Assembly (NCBI GenBank): GCA_947168395.1
Contig: CAMVLT010000020.1
Span: forward strand, 1 to 54,884
Length of the DNA: 54,884 bases
DNA from: an uncultured Prevotellaceae bacterium
Lineage (GTDB): Bacteria; Bacteroidota; Bacteroidia; Bacteroidales; Bacteroidaceae
Reading direction: 5' to 3'
The notes beneath the pieces are model-generated. The model saw only the letters and a list, made by a program, of their open reading frames with translations. It did no database searches and was not told where the DNA came from. Numbering within the stretch: position 1 is the stretch's first letter; every line of letters begins with the position of its first letter. This document shows positions 1 through 10,600 of the stretch, one piece after another. Made by a program: the position numbers and the translations under genes.

Positions 1-37
1 TATCGAGTAATATCGAGTGATGACCGTTAATCGTATT

Positions 38-1360
38 CTATTTTCCCACGCAGAAATGCGAAAAGATAGTATCTAAGACTTCGTTGGTAGTGATCTGATT
101 ACCAGTGATTTCTGCAAGGGTGTCGAGGGTGAGTCGGAGATCTTCGGCAAGGAGGTCGCCGCTGAGGTTGTTTTGGAGGCCGCTGAGGATGCGAAGGAGG
201 TGGGTGTGAGCGAGGGTGAGGGCTTCGTAGTGGCGTGCGTTGGTGATGATGGCGTCTGTGTCGGCGGCTTTGGGGACTGAGTCGATGAGACGTTGGCGCA
301 GGCGGTCGAGACCTACGCCGTATTTGGCCTGGAAATCTTCAGTCTTGTTGATGATGCGAATGACGGTTTGGTCGTCGCGAATGGGGATGTCAGGGTAGGG
401 GACTCCGGGCTCTGTCATCATCAGAATGATTTGTGCGCGCTGCACAGCGGCTATGGAGCGCTCGATGCCGAGGTTCTCGATGGTGTCACTGGTGTGGCGT
501 ATGCCAGCGGTGTCGATGAAGCGGAAGGTGATGCCTCCGAGGTTAATGGTGTCTTCGATGGCATCGCGTGTGGTGCCTTGTATGTCGCTGACGATGGCAC
601 GTTCTTCGCCGAGGAGGGCGTTAAGGAGTGTTGACTTGCCTACGTTGGGGGCTCCGACGATGGCGACGGGAATGCCATTTTTCAGGGCGTTACCAACATG
701 GAAGGAGTCTGCCAAGCGGGTGATGTGGGCATCGATGTGTTGGGTGAGTTCCAAAAGTTGTGTGCGGTCGGCAAATTCGAGGTCTTCGTGGTCGGAGAAG
801 TCGAGTTCGAGTTCGAGTAGGGATGTGAGTTTTAGGAGTTGTTCGCGGAGGTTGGAGAGTTCTGTAGAGATGCCACCTCGAAGCTGAGTCATAGCAAGCC
901 GGTGGGTGGCCTCGTTGGTGGAAGCGATGAGGTCGGCAACGGCTTCGGCTTGGCTGAGGTCGAGCTTGCCGTTGAGGTAGGCTCGTTGGGTGAACTCACC
1001 GGGGTTGGCCATTCGGCATCCTGCTTGTACTAAAAGTTCCAGGACTTTATTGATGATGTAGCGGGAGCCGTGACAAGAGATTTCTACGGAGTCTTCGCCG
1101 GTGTAGCTGTGAGGGGCGCGGAAGATGGTGATGAGAGCTTCGTCGATAGGTAGGGGATGCTGGGGATGCTGTGATACAGCATCATACTCGACAAGATGGG
1201 TGAAGTGGGTGGTGTTGGCTGCGACGGTGTCGCAACATAGGGGACAGAGGGTGCTGACGATGGGGAGAGCTTTGGAGCCGCTGACGCGAATGATGGCAAG
1301 TGCGCCCCCGACGGCTGTGGCGGGAGCGCAGATGGTATCAGTATTAAATGGTGTGTTCAT
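38..1360 (-). CDS. mnmE: tRNA uridine-5-carboxymethylaminomethyl modification GTPase MnmE
   Basis: MnmE works with MnmG to modify the wobble uridine (U34) of certain tRNAs in the cytosol. The 440-residue product begins with the usual N-terminal folate-binding domain (TICAPATA, GGALAIIRVSG). It has a Ras-like G domain with the P-loop GAPNVGKST, switch region GTTRD and DTAG, and ends in the family's C-x-G-K tail (CVGK), whose Cys is needed for the modification. The length is normal to slightly short. The start codon directly abuts the stop of the upstream flotillin gene with no spacer, so the two are probably translated from one mRNA. Function is well supported by motif order. Confidence 0.97.
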   Translation of the reverse strand: MNTPFNTDTICAPATAVGGALAIIRVSGSKALPIVSTLCPLCCDTVAANTTHFTHLVEYDAVSQHPQHPLPIDEALITIFRAPHSYTGEDSVEISCHGSRYIINKVLELLVQAGCRMANPGEFTQRAYLNGKLDLSQAEAVADLIASTNEATHRLAMTQLRGGISTELSNLREQLLKLTSLLELELDFSDHEDLEFADRTQLLELTQHIDAHITRLADSFHVGNALKNGIPVAIVGAPNVGKSTLLNALLGEERAIVSDIQGTTRDAIEDTINLGGITFRFIDTAGIRHTSDTIENLGIERSIAAVQRAQIILMMTEPGVPYPDIPIRDDQTVIRIINKTEDFQAKYGVGLDRLRQRLIDSVPKAADTDAIITNARHYEALTLAHTHLLRILSGLQNNLSGDLLAEDLRLTLDTLAEITGNQITTNEVLDTIFSHFCVGK

Positions 1361-2851
1361 CTATTCTTTTCCTTTGACGATGTTGCCGAGGGCATCGGCG
1401 GCCTTGTCGTTGAGGTTTACGTTACGCGTAGTAACTGCCTCGATGCTGCCGGCCTTCATGATGTCGGCCATATCGACACCTGTTGCAGACTTGAGCACAT
1501 CGAATGCCTGCTTGATGGCTATGGGCACATTGCCGCTGAGCGAGCTTACACCACCGCCATCGGAGCTGTAGATGTTGACATCCTTGATGGCCGAGATTGG
1601 TTTGGCGACGTTCTCGACAATCTGTGGCAGGATTTCGATCATCATTTGAGCTACAGCGGCGTTGTTGTACTTCTTGTAGGCTTCGGCTTTCTTGTCCATT
1701 GCGAGAGCTTCGGCTTCACCCTTCTTCTGGATAGCGTAAGCCTCGGCCTCACCCTTGGCCTTGATACCAATAGCCTCCTGCTCCAAACGATAGCGGGCAG
1801 CATCAGACTCAGCGTTCTGAGCCAGTGCACGTTGCTCGGCTTCATACTTTTGGGCCTCGGCCACACGCTTGCGCTGTTCGAGGTCGGCGGCAGCATTTTT
1901 CTCAATCTTGTATTTGTCAGCATCGGCTTGCTTTTCAATCTCGGCAGCCAGCTGGTTCTGCTTGATTTCAATTTGTTCCTTCGAGAGAATCTGCTGACGT
2001 TTGGTCTTTTCGATTTCAGCCTCGACGGTCTTAATGTTGATAGTTTTCTGCTGTTCTTGCTGCTGGATGGCGTAGGCAGCATCGGCATCAGCCTGAGCCG
2101 TATCTGCCTCACGTTTCAAGGCAGCCCGTTTCAGAGCCAGGTCGTTGTTCTTGATGGCAATGGCTGTGTCGGCATCGACTCGGGCATCGTTGGCATCTTT
2201 GTCGGCATGGGCTACTTGAATCTTCACGTCACGCTCTGCATTTGCGCGGTTGATGCTGGCGTCTTTCTTGATTTTTGCCGTGTTGTCGGCACCGAGGTCG
2301 TGGATAAGTCCCTCTTTATCAGTGACGTTCTGGATGTTGCATGAGATGATTTCGATGCCCAGCTTGGCCATATCGGGCTGTGCCTTCTGCATCACTTGGT
2401 CTGAGAAACCGTCGCGATCGGTATTGAGTGAACGCAGGTCAAGTGTGCCGATGATTTCACGCATATTACCCTGCAACGAGTCTTGCAGCTGATTGGCAAT
2501 CTCGTTAGGTTCCATGTTTAGGAAGTTCTTGGCAGCCAGACGTGTACCTTCGGAGTTTGGGGTCACACGGATTTTGGCTACAGCGTCCACATCGACGTTG
2601 ATAAAGTCGTTGGTGGGCACGCTCTCCTCTGTTTTGATGTCGACGGTAATCTGTCCGAGATACACCTTGTCGAGACGCTCAAGGAAGGGAACGCGGAAGC
2701 CACCTTTGCCAATAAGGACACGGGGCTGTGAAGAAAGACCCGAGATGATGTAGGCAAACGAGGGTGGTGCCTTGACATAAGAGATAAAAATGAATAACAC
2801 GAGCAGCAGCACTACTGCCGCAATAAGTGTGTAAAAGGTCATTGGTTCCAT
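1361..2851 (-). CDS. Flotillin/SPFH-domain membrane protein
   Basis: The 496-residue protein has a hydrophobic N-terminal segment (about residues 5-26), then an SPFH/band-7 domain, then a long Ala/Glu/Lys-rich coiled coil (about 190-390) with the repeated EAEA-type pattern of flotillins. It ends in a Gly/Ser-containing tail. Flotillins are scaffold proteins of membrane microdomains and assemble as oligomers on the inner face of the membrane. No NfeD-like partner gene is adjacent, although flotillins often travel with one. It lies 22 bp after the nucleoside phosphorylase gene and abuts mnmE, so it is probably mid-operon. The family call is firm; the role in this organism is unknown. Confidence 0.9.
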   Translation of the reverse strand: MEPMTFYTLIAAVVLLLVLFIFISYVKAPPSFAYIISGLSSQPRVLIGKGGFRVPFLERLDKVYLGQITVDIKTEESVPTNDFINVDVDAVAKIRVTPNSEGTRLAAKNFLNMEPNEIANQLQDSLQGNMREIIGTLDLRSLNTDRDGFSDQVMQKAQPDMAKLGIEIISCNIQNVTDKEGLIHDLGADNTAKIKKDASINRANAERDVKIQVAHADKDANDARVDADTAIAIKNNDLALKRAALKREADTAQADADAAYAIQQQEQQKTINIKTVEAEIEKTKRQQILSKEQIEIKQNQLAAEIEKQADADKYKIEKNAAADLEQRKRVAEAQKYEAEQRALAQNAESDAARYRLEQEAIGIKAKGEAEAYAIQKKGEAEALAMDKKAEAYKKYNNAAVAQMMIEILPQIVENVAKPISAIKDVNIYSSDGGGVSSLSGNVPIAIKQAFDVLKSATGVDMADIMKAGSIEAVTTRNVNLNDKAADALGNIVKGKE

Positions 2852-2873
2852 AATGGTTTTATTTGGGTTTTGG

Positions 2874-3752
2874 TTAAATGCGGTCGAGCACTTTTTCTAT
2901 CAGCGTGTCAATACTGTTTTTGTACTCCGTGTTCATTTCCTTGGCGTAACGGTTGGCGATGACCATACAGCAAGTCATGGCACGGTGGCCCAGTAGGGAG
3001 GCAAGTCCTGCAAGTGCGCTGGACTCCATCTCGAAGTTGCATATTCTCAAACCTTCGTACTCAAACGACTCGATTTTCTCATTCTGCTTGGGGTCGGCAA
3101 TTTCAGCACGAAGTGCACGCCCCTGAGGGCCATAGAAGCCACCACAGGAAACAGTATAGCCGCGGAGCATGTCGTCTTGCGCAATCTGGTCGATTAGTCC
3201 TTCGTCGGCTATGGAAACGTAGGGTGCTCCCTTGATGGGGTCCCACTGCATGTGCTCCTTAAAAGCTTTCTCCATAGGAATATCGCAGACAACATTTCGG
3301 CCGGCATAATAGTTCAACAGACCATCGAAGCCAATGCTCTTGACGCTGGCAACAAAACAGCCTGTGGGGGTGAATGGCTGCAATCCACCGCAAGTGCCGA
3401 TACGCACCATTGTCAGTGTGCGGTGCTCGTCGTACTCCTCACGGGTGTCGTAATTGATGTTGGCCAATGTGTCGAGCTCATTGACCACAATGTCGATGTT
3501 GTCGCAACCGATGCCGTGACTCTGACAAGTGATACGCTTGCCTTTGTACATACCGGTAATGGTGTGGAACTCACGGTTGCTGACTTCACATTCTTTCGAT
3601 TCAAAATGAGCAGCCACCATATCAACGCGGGCGGGGTCACCTACGAGGACAATACGGTCAGCCATCTGCTCAGGACGCAGATGGAGATGGAAGCATGAAC
3701 CGTCGCTGTTAATAATCAGCTCTGATTCTGGGAAGGTCTTTTTTGTTGTCAT
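2874..3752 (-). CDS. udp: Nucleoside phosphorylase, uridine phosphorylase type
   Basis: This 292-residue cytosolic enzyme of the PNP/UDP family should split uridine (or a related nucleoside) with phosphate to free base and ribose-1-phosphate. Family signs include the VGDPARV phosphate-binding loop near residue 37, the TCQSHGIGCDN segment, the RIGTCGG motif after residue 115, and NFEMESSAL, whose Glu-Met-Glu binds the ribose. It starts 11 bp after the stop of the PD40 gene and is followed by flotillin. Uridine specificity is inferred from overall similarity; other nucleosides remain possible. A cytidine deaminase elsewhere in the window (31.4 kb) would supply uridine in the same salvage route. 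Confidence 0.88.
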   Translation of the reverse strand: MTTKKTFPESELIINSDGSCFHLHLRPEQMADRIVLVGDPARVDMVAAHFESKECEVSNREFHTITGMYKGKRITCQSHGIGCDNIDIVVNELDTLANINYDTREEYDEHRTLTMVRIGTCGGLQPFTPTGCFVASVKSIGFDGLLNYYAGRNVVCDIPMEKAFKEHMQWDPIKGAPYVSIADEGLIDQIAQDDMLRGYTVSCGGFYGPQGRALRAEIADPKQNEKIESFEYEGLRICNFEMESSALAGLASLLGHRAMTCCMVIANRYAKEMNTEYKNSIDTLIEKVLDRI

Positions 3753-3763
3753 AGGTCTTTGAG

Positions 3764-4912
3764 TTATTTTTTGAGCATTTTGATTTCAGCGTTGCGTATT
3801 TGCTTTTCCAGTTCATGGATGCCGTTTTCTATTTGATAATACTCTTTCTCGTAGCCAAGTATCTCTTCACGAAGCTTGCTTATTTCAGCGGTGCTGGCTT
3901 TCTGTGTATAATAGTTGCGTAGTTTTTCGAGCTCCGTTGTCAGACTCTGGTATTTCTTACGCATCAGGTTCAGTTCTTTAATCCGGTCTTGGTTGTCGGC
4001 ATCGCGGAAGTCGGAAGGACTGTTATAGGTAATGTCATCGTTGATGATAAACGTAAACTCAGTGCCTCTTTTCTTGGAGGCCGTTTTCTTGTTTATTGAT
4101 TCGAGACGCGCCAAGGCCTCGTTACGGGCATTGCCGTCGCCCCAAGTGTCAGCTATACGTTCAATCTTTGCACGGCTGCGGATGATGTCTTCGTCATAAT
4201 CTTCGGTAGAGTAGGTGAGCCTCTTCTGGTTGGGGATAAAGGTATAGATGCAAACCTTCCCTTCTGGTTGGCGACGGTCGGATGCGAAGTAGCCGATATT
4301 GGTTAATTCATCGATGGCATACATGTAGTCGTTGGCATCAGAGTTGAATGGCAGTCCGATGTTCTCTGCCAATAGGTACTGCCCTGATTCGGAATCATAG
4401 CGTGAAACGTAGATGTCGAGCCCACCTAACCCTTCGCTGCTGATGGCAGCAAAGTAGAGCGTGGTTCCGTCGGAAAGCATGAAGGGATAGTTGGTGCGCT
4501 GGAATCGGCCCAACCCTTCGAGTGCAATCGGCTCACTCCATTCGTTACCCAGTCTGTCTGACGTGTAGAGGCGTCCGTCGTTGGCAAACCAGCTTTTGTT
4601 GTTCATCTGGTTGACATAGACCGTAGAATAGGGTTGCTCCTCAGATTTGAAGAACTGGTTAAAGCCCGTGACAGCCCCTGCCTCACTGCTCAGTTTGTAG
4701 GCTTGCAGGAACTGCTGCTTGTCAACCACCACGCTGTCGATGATGACAATTTGCTGGGTGGCTTCCAGCATTTCGTCAAACTTGGTATTTTCCTCGACCG
4801 CCACTACTGGTGCAGGCTTGTTCTTTTTTACAGGCATTTTCCGCTTTTGTGCCGAGGCGGGTGTTGTCAGCATGGCTGCTATCAAGATGAGGTAAAATAT
4901 GCTTTTCTTCAT
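3764..4912 (-). CDS. Exported PD40/beta-propeller-like protein with C-terminal coiled coil
   Basis: The product (about 382 residues from the chosen start) has a signal peptide (MKKSIFYLILIAAMLTTPASAQ). A middle region contains TolB-like PD40 strands (DGTTLYFAAISSEGLGGLDI, IGYFASDRR), and the last 80 residues are a charged coiled coil. Such proteins act in the Bacteroidetes periplasm or envelope, but no exact function is recognisable. I chose the ATG at 4912 rather than 4921 because the TATCTTTG promoter box lies at 4933-4940, so the transcript starts only a few bases before 4921. It is the first gene of a unit with the phosphorylase, flotillin and mnmE. Confidence 0.75.
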   Translation of the reverse strand: MKKSIFYLILIAAMLTTPASAQKRKMPVKKNKPAPVVAVEENTKFDEMLEATQQIVIIDSVVVDKQQFLQAYKLSSEAGAVTGFNQFFKSEEQPYSTVYVNQMNNKSWFANDGRLYTSDRLGNEWSEPIALEGLGRFQRTNYPFMLSDGTTLYFAAISSEGLGGLDIYVSRYDSESGQYLLAENIGLPFNSDANDYMYAIDELTNIGYFASDRRQPEGKVCIYTFIPNQKRLTYSTEDYDEDIIRSRAKIERIADTWGDGNARNEALARLESINKKTASKKRGTEFTFIINDDITYNSPSDFRDADNQDRIKELNLMRKKYQSLTTELEKLRNYYTQKASTAEISKLREEILGYEKEYYQIENGIHELEKQIRNAEIKMLKK

Positions 4913-4932
4913 TTCGGTCATTTTTTATTTTA

Positions 4933-4940
4933 CAAAGATA
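4933..4940 (-). promoter_or_regulatory. Bacteroidetes -7 promoter box
   Basis: On the minus strand this reads TATCTTTG, a match to the Bacteroidetes -7 consensus TAnnTTTG. No clear -33 TTTG is seen about 20 bp upstream. It should drive the PD40-phosphorylase-flotillin-mnmE unit. The rest of the 4913-5023 gap is AT-rich and holds nothing else I can name. Confidence 0.6.
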
Positions 4941-5023
4941 CATAGAAATTTCTGAATACCGAACATTCACTGCCAATAATTATATGTTTTTAATATTATA
5001 TAGGTGGCAGCCAGCCCCAATCC

Positions 5024-7645
5024 TCACAGTCCGCACAGGTGTGCATAGGGACAGTTGCAGCAACGTTCTGTGTCGGCCGTTGGCGTCAGGGGCAGTGCAG
5101 GGTCGAAGATTTCGTTGACCTTCTGCATCAGTAGCTGTACGAATCGGTCGCCGTCTGTGGTGGCTACGTCGTTGATGTATTCGCTGCCGAATTTCAGAAT
5201 GGGGTTGAAGTCCTCGGCGGCAGCATGTTGGATGAATAGCAGTGCAGGTGCTACTGGCTGCTGCTGCCTGCTACGGACTATGCGGGCATAGAGAATGGCT
5301 TGCAGGTAATAGTCATTGTGATTGCGCAGCTGGGTCTCGTCGAAGATGTCGTCGACGGTTTTCAGAGGCTGTAGACGATGGGTACCTGTCTTATAGTCAA
5401 CGACACGTATCTGTTCGTTGTCGTTGTTACAGATGAGGTCAATGCGGTCGGCTCGGCCACCTATGGTTGTTGTGATGCCAAGCGACCGAATAGGCATTTG
5501 CCGGGTGACGTCCTGTTCCAAACCAAGGATGGTGAAAGGAGCAAGACGGAGGTCGATGGTTACAAGCTGTCGGACGTAGTGGATGATGACCTCGCGGTTG
5601 ATGACAGCCAACCCTCCCTGTGGCGCATCATTGGAGAACTCCTGTGCAAAAGCCTCGTCAACAGCCCGTTCAATGTCGATTCGGCTTTTGAGCAACCTCT
5701 CAAGGTCGGCAGCAAGAATTCGGGGACTTTGCTGCATCAGCCGCTCGTACAGTATTTGGGCTGCATTGTGAAAGATGTTGCCGAAGATGCGATTGTCGAT
5801 GACCCCGTCTTCTGTGTCGTTGGGTTCGCGCAACCCTTCTACATAACAGAAGTAGAACTGCAGCGGGCAACGCATGTAGCGGTTGATGGCTGTTGGCGTG
5901 AGCAACGGGCCGTCTGAATTGGTAATGCCGAAGCGGTGCCGGAGTATATCCATGACGAAGTCAGACTTCTGTATGGGGCTTGGGTGATGTGATAGTGTGA
6001 CTTGTCCGGTTTGTAGCGTGTTGCGGACAATAGTGTGGTGGCTGTCTTCGACCAGCAGCTGCAGCATGAACCGGCTCATCTCACAAGCCTGCCCGTCGGC
6101 AGTAGCGTTTGAATAGACCACGGTGACATCTGATGCACGGCTGAGCAGACGGTTAAAATAATAGGCATAGATGGCCGCTTTGTGGTCGGAGGTAGTGAGT
6201 CCAAAGGCACGGCGCAGCGAGTAGGGAATGAATGAAGAGTCGGTAATTCCACGTGGCATATTGCCCTCGTTGGTGGAGAGCAACAGCACATGGTCAAAGT
6301 CGAGGTTTCTGGTTTCAAGTACGCCCATGATTTGCAGCCCGACAGCCGGCTCTCCATGGAAGGGTATGGAGGTCTGTTGTATGAGCTGATTGATGAGTGC
6401 GGCAATCAGAAGTGTGGACTGGGCTGGTATGTCGCCGTTGTCAATGAAGCTTTTGATCCGGTTGAGCAACGTGTAGGCACGGAAGAATGATTCTGTAGCC
6501 AATGGGTCGTTAGCAACCTCTTGTTCCTTGGCCATCTCTTTCACTTTGCCGATGACCTGATCTATTGTGTGGTCACGAAGCATGCGTTGTATGAGTGAGG
6601 CGACAGGCGTTTGCTGCAATGGATAGCCAGTGGTGATGTTGACGCTCTTGACAGTAGAAGGCAGGCAATGTACGACCGTCTGCAAAAGTCCCTCGTTACA
6701 CAGTACGATGGCGGTTTTCCGACCGTCGATGGCCCTACTGCCTTCACCAATCCAATTGCTGACATAGCGTGCTTGTATGTCCTCGGTGGGAGCACTGACG
6801 AGCTGTATGTTTTTCGGCCGTTGGAAGTTGTTGTAGATGTCGTTGTCCCCACTATCGAGTTCATTGGGAAAGTCGTGCAGGTTTTGGCTGATGAAGTGGC
6901 CCGCCTCAGAGCGCATGTAGTAGCGGTCGAAGTCCCAGTAGAAGTGAGCCTTCCCCTGAGCCTTGATTTGTGAGAAAAGACGGCGTTCGACCTGCTGTAG
7001 CAAGTTAAACCCTACAAAAAGGTAGTGCTCGCGTTCGAAATCTGTCGCTGCTTCTTCCGTCACCTTTCGATACAAGGCACCTTCGTATGCCAGTCCTTGT
7101 TCCGCCAGCCGCTGGTTGAAGGCGTGATAAATGTCTCCCATTCGCGACCACAGACGCAGGAACCGTTCTTTGAGAATTGTGTCTTGGTCATCGCTGAAGT
7201 TGGAGAAGAACTTCCGGATGACCGCCTTCTGTTCTTCGTTCAGATAGCTGATGTCATCGAGTTCGCGGATGTCGCGAAGGTTGGCAAATATCTTGTCGGC
7301 AGGAGCCATGTTCTTGTCAATATCATCGAAATCGCTGATGAGCAGTTGCCCCCAACCATAGAAGTGGTCAAGGGTCTCGTCAAAGCCAGTAATTTCCGTG
7401 TAGACGCGATGCAGTTCGCATACGAGCTTGATGGGGTCAGCCACTTTCAGGGAGGAGCGACGGCGGAACAGGTCGCTGATGGTGATGTAAGAAGGCGACC
7501 ATAGAGGACGGTCACAACGGCGCATTAGGGCATCGTTGAGAAAGAGCGATGCACGCTTGTTGGGGAATACGACGGCAATCCGAGACAGGTCAGTGCCATA
7601 CTTGCGGATGATATCTTCGGCTACGAATTCGAGAAATGCTTTCAT
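5024..7645 (-). CDS. AddB-like PD-(D/E)XK nuclease of a double-strand-break repair complex
   Basis: The 873-residue product opens with an inactivated-helicase-type region (VVFPNKRASLFLND). It ends in a nuclease domain of the RecB/AddB family: a CPLQFYF segment near residue 590 and the catalytic VVDYKTG near residue 745. The C-terminal Cys cluster (ERCCNCPYAHLCGL) together with the earlier Cys of RCPLQF matches the four-Cys Fe-S staple of AddB-type nucleases. It would act with the AddA-like partner to resect DNA ends before RecA loading. Its start overlaps the stop of the addA-like gene by 4 bp (7642-7645), which supports co-translation. Bacteroidetes versions are divergent, so no symbol is given. 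Confidence 0.85.
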   Translation of the reverse strand: MKAFLEFVAEDIIRKYGTDLSRIAVVFPNKRASLFLNDALMRRCDRPLWSPSYITISDLFRRRSSLKVADPIKLVCELHRVYTEITGFDETLDHFYGWGQLLISDFDDIDKNMAPADKIFANLRDIRELDDISYLNEEQKAVIRKFFSNFSDDQDTILKERFLRLWSRMGDIYHAFNQRLAEQGLAYEGALYRKVTEEAATDFEREHYLFVGFNLLQQVERRLFSQIKAQGKAHFYWDFDRYYMRSEAGHFISQNLHDFPNELDSGDNDIYNNFQRPKNIQLVSAPTEDIQARYVSNWIGEGSRAIDGRKTAIVLCNEGLLQTVVHCLPSTVKSVNITTGYPLQQTPVASLIQRMLRDHTIDQVIGKVKEMAKEQEVANDPLATESFFRAYTLLNRIKSFIDNGDIPAQSTLLIAALINQLIQQTSIPFHGEPAVGLQIMGVLETRNLDFDHVLLLSTNEGNMPRGITDSSFIPYSLRRAFGLTTSDHKAAIYAYYFNRLLSRASDVTVVYSNATADGQACEMSRFMLQLLVEDSHHTIVRNTLQTGQVTLSHHPSPIQKSDFVMDILRHRFGITNSDGPLLTPTAINRYMRCPLQFYFCYVEGLREPNDTEDGVIDNRIFGNIFHNAAQILYERLMQQSPRILAADLERLLKSRIDIERAVDEAFAQEFSNDAPQGGLAVINREVIIHYVRQLVTIDLRLAPFTILGLEQDVTRQMPIRSLGITTTIGGRADRIDLICNNDNEQIRVVDYKTGTHRLQPLKTVDDIFDETQLRNHNDYYLQAILYARIVRSRQQQPVAPALLFIQHAAAEDFNPILKFGSEYINDVATTDGDRFVQLLMQKVNEIFDPALPLTPTADTERCCNCPYAHLCGL

Positions 7646-10600
7646 ACTTCTTCAATAATATTGCTATAGACATACCACAGATACCCTTTCACCTCAGTAT
7701 GCCCCATTGTCTTCAACAGATTCATGTAGTTGCGTACTTGCTTCGGGTAATCGTTCTTCTGGCGACCGAACTTGAAGTCGACGACTATCCACTCCTTCCC
7801 GTCTGTCATCACACGGTCGGGCCGGTGTTCCTTGACTTCACCGTCCTCCATGCTGAGGATGGTACATTCGTTGAATAGCGTCCAGCGGCCGGAAAACCAT
7901 TCGGCCACCTTGGGATGCTCCAAGCGTTGGCGAAGCATTGTGCTGATTCGTTCGAGTGTGACAACGTCGTCGTATATGATGCCCTCCGACTCCAATTGGT
8001 GTAGGGCAGTGCCGATGTCGTCTTTGGTTCGGATGACAGAGAAGATGCGGTGCAGGATGCTGCCCAGCTGAATGTAGCAGGTGCCTGCCTGCTCGTCGTC
8101 GCCGTTTATAAATTCACGGCTCTGGTTGCTCTGTCGGAATTTCGTTTTGACTTCGTTTGTGGTGACGGTGACATGTATTGCGTCCGAGGGTTGCAGGAAC
8201 ACGTTGGCCGTCTTTTTCGTTTCCATTTCCTGACGGGATGCCGTGGGGGTACCGTACTTGTAGACGAGAGGCTGGTCTGCGTCCTCCAGTCCTGTGAGCG
8301 TACCCTCATTTAGAAGAGGAAGGGTCAGTTCTATGATTTCCGACCTCGATTTCTTGGCTCCGCGTCTGCCGATGACGAACAGGCTGCTGCGGGCACGAGT
8401 GAAGGCCACATAAAGCAGATTGAGGTTGTCGACAACGTTCTGCAAGTGTTCGTTGTGGTAATCTTCTTCGTAAATGGTGCCCGTCATGCCTTTCTGGCTG
8501 TAGTCGATGGGCGCAATGGGCAGTTCGTTGAATGGTGCTATGTTTGGCTTGCACCACAGTATGTTTCCGCTCTTCTCCAATTGCCAGTCGCAGAAGGGGC
8601 ATAGTACATGGTCGAACTCCAGGCCTTTTGATTTGTGAATGCTGATGATGCGCACGCCATTCGTGATGTCGCTCTGGATGGTCTTCGAGCAAATCTCGTT
8701 GTCCCATAGGCGCAGGAAGTCTTCAATAGTCCCTGCATTCTCGGCCGTGTATTGACGCAGCTGGTCGAAGAATGCGCAGAGATAGGCACTTTGGTCGCCA
8801 TAGTCGCTCAGTCGGAGATCGGCAAAGAGCCGTTCTGCCAGTTCGTAGAGCGACAGGGACTTGTACTTTGTGCATCGTTCGTCGTCGAATGTCGTATGAA
8901 CCGCTTTCTCAATGAATGCACGGGCCAGCTGGTCATGTGGATGAACGATGAGACGCAGGGCCTGCATCAGGATGTTGACGGGTTGCGACGCGTCCAATCG
9001 GAAAGCTTCGTCGCTCACAATGTTTATGTCTGGAGCATGCTCGGCCATGTATTTGGCAATTACCGGAATGAAGCTGTTGGTACGCACGAGTATTGCCATT
9101 TTGTCCTGCGGTATGCCTTGGCTGATAAGGCCTTGCAGTATCTCGGTGATGCGGCTGAGTGTCTGTTGCTGATAGTCTTCGGCAGTCAGTAGCTCTACAC
9201 GAACAAAACCTGTTTGGGGTTTGCTGAGGGGTATCTCCTGCTTCACTTCGGAGTATGCTCTTTTCAGTTGGTCAGCCTCTGGTGTCTCTTGCAGTTTGTC
9301 ATACTCCAGTTTGGCAGCCTCTGTGAAGAAAGCATTGTTGAACTGGGTAATAAACCGTTCCGAGCGTCGGTTCACCTTCAGCATCTCTGTTTGTATCATT
9401 TCTTTAGGGAACTGTTGCTCAATATCGTTCAGCAGCCGCCAGTCGCCGCTTCGCCATCGGTAGATACTCTGTTTGACATCTCCCACGATGAGATTCTCAC
9501 TGCCTTGGTGGCTCATGGCTTCCTGCAGGAGTATGCGGAAGTTCTGCCACTGGACGGTGGATGTGTCTTGGAACTCGTCTATCATAATGTGCTCCAGCTG
9601 GGTACCTATCTTCTCGAAGATAAACGGTGAGTCGCTGTCGCTGATAAGGGCATTCAGTAGTTTCTGGGTGTCACTCAGCAGGAAGCGGTTCGCGCTGTCG
9701 TTGAGTTCACGCACTTTGTTCTCAATGCTGCTCAGCAGGCGTACTTGGTTCATGTGCCGCAGGGTGAGCGTTGCCGACTGGTACAGCCGCCACTGGCGTG
9801 GACGTTCTTCGACGGCATAGCGCAGGATTTCACCCAATGGGCCGTCGGCAAGCTCGTGGATGAGTTCACGGTGGGGGTGTGTCTTCGTGTACCATTTTGT
9901 CGGGTTGCCGAGACAGTTGGCTACCGTCTGGTTCTCAATGCTTTCGTCGAAGATGCCGTTCTGTAGCTTATAGAAGAATCCGGCAATGCCGCGCCGCTTT
10001 TGGGCAAGGTCATCGGCGGTTAGTCCCTCCTCTTCCAGTGTGCCGAAGAACGACTCGGCAATGTTGAGCATTCGCTCCTTGGCCGTTTGGCGGATGTCCT
10101 GCAGGGTTTGGGCATATTGGTCGAAGAAACCTTCGTGTTGCAGTCGCTCATTCAATTGCTTGCTGACGTCCTTGTAGTAGTCACGGAAGATGGTCTTCCC
10201 GAATTGCTTGATTTGTCCGATGACATTCCACGAGCGGTCGTCGGATATGTTTTCCATGATGTATTTTAGAATCCATTGCAGCATAACGTCGGTTGTCTTC
10301 AGGTCGTCCAGCATCTGGTCGACGGCCATTTCCTCTACCTGCGAGTCGTTGAGTCCGATGCGCAGGTTTGCCGTGAGGTCAAGTTCGTGTGCAAGATTGC
10401 GGAGCACGCTCTGGAAGAACGTGTCGATGGTCATCACCCGGAAGTGGTTGTAATTGTGCAGCAGCAGTTCCAGGGCAATGCCTGCCCGCTGGCTGACGAA
10501 CTCCGGCGAGGCATCGAGTTTCTGGCACACCTCCTGCATATAGATATCGGAGTCGGGCAGTTGTTTCCAGATGCCGTAGAGCTGGCTGAGTATGCGTGTC

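Noticed and set aside
1..37. Direct repeat TATCGAGTAA / TATCGAGTGA at the left edge
   Set aside because: Only two 10-bp copies are visible before the window ends; the period is not 7 and the context is missing.
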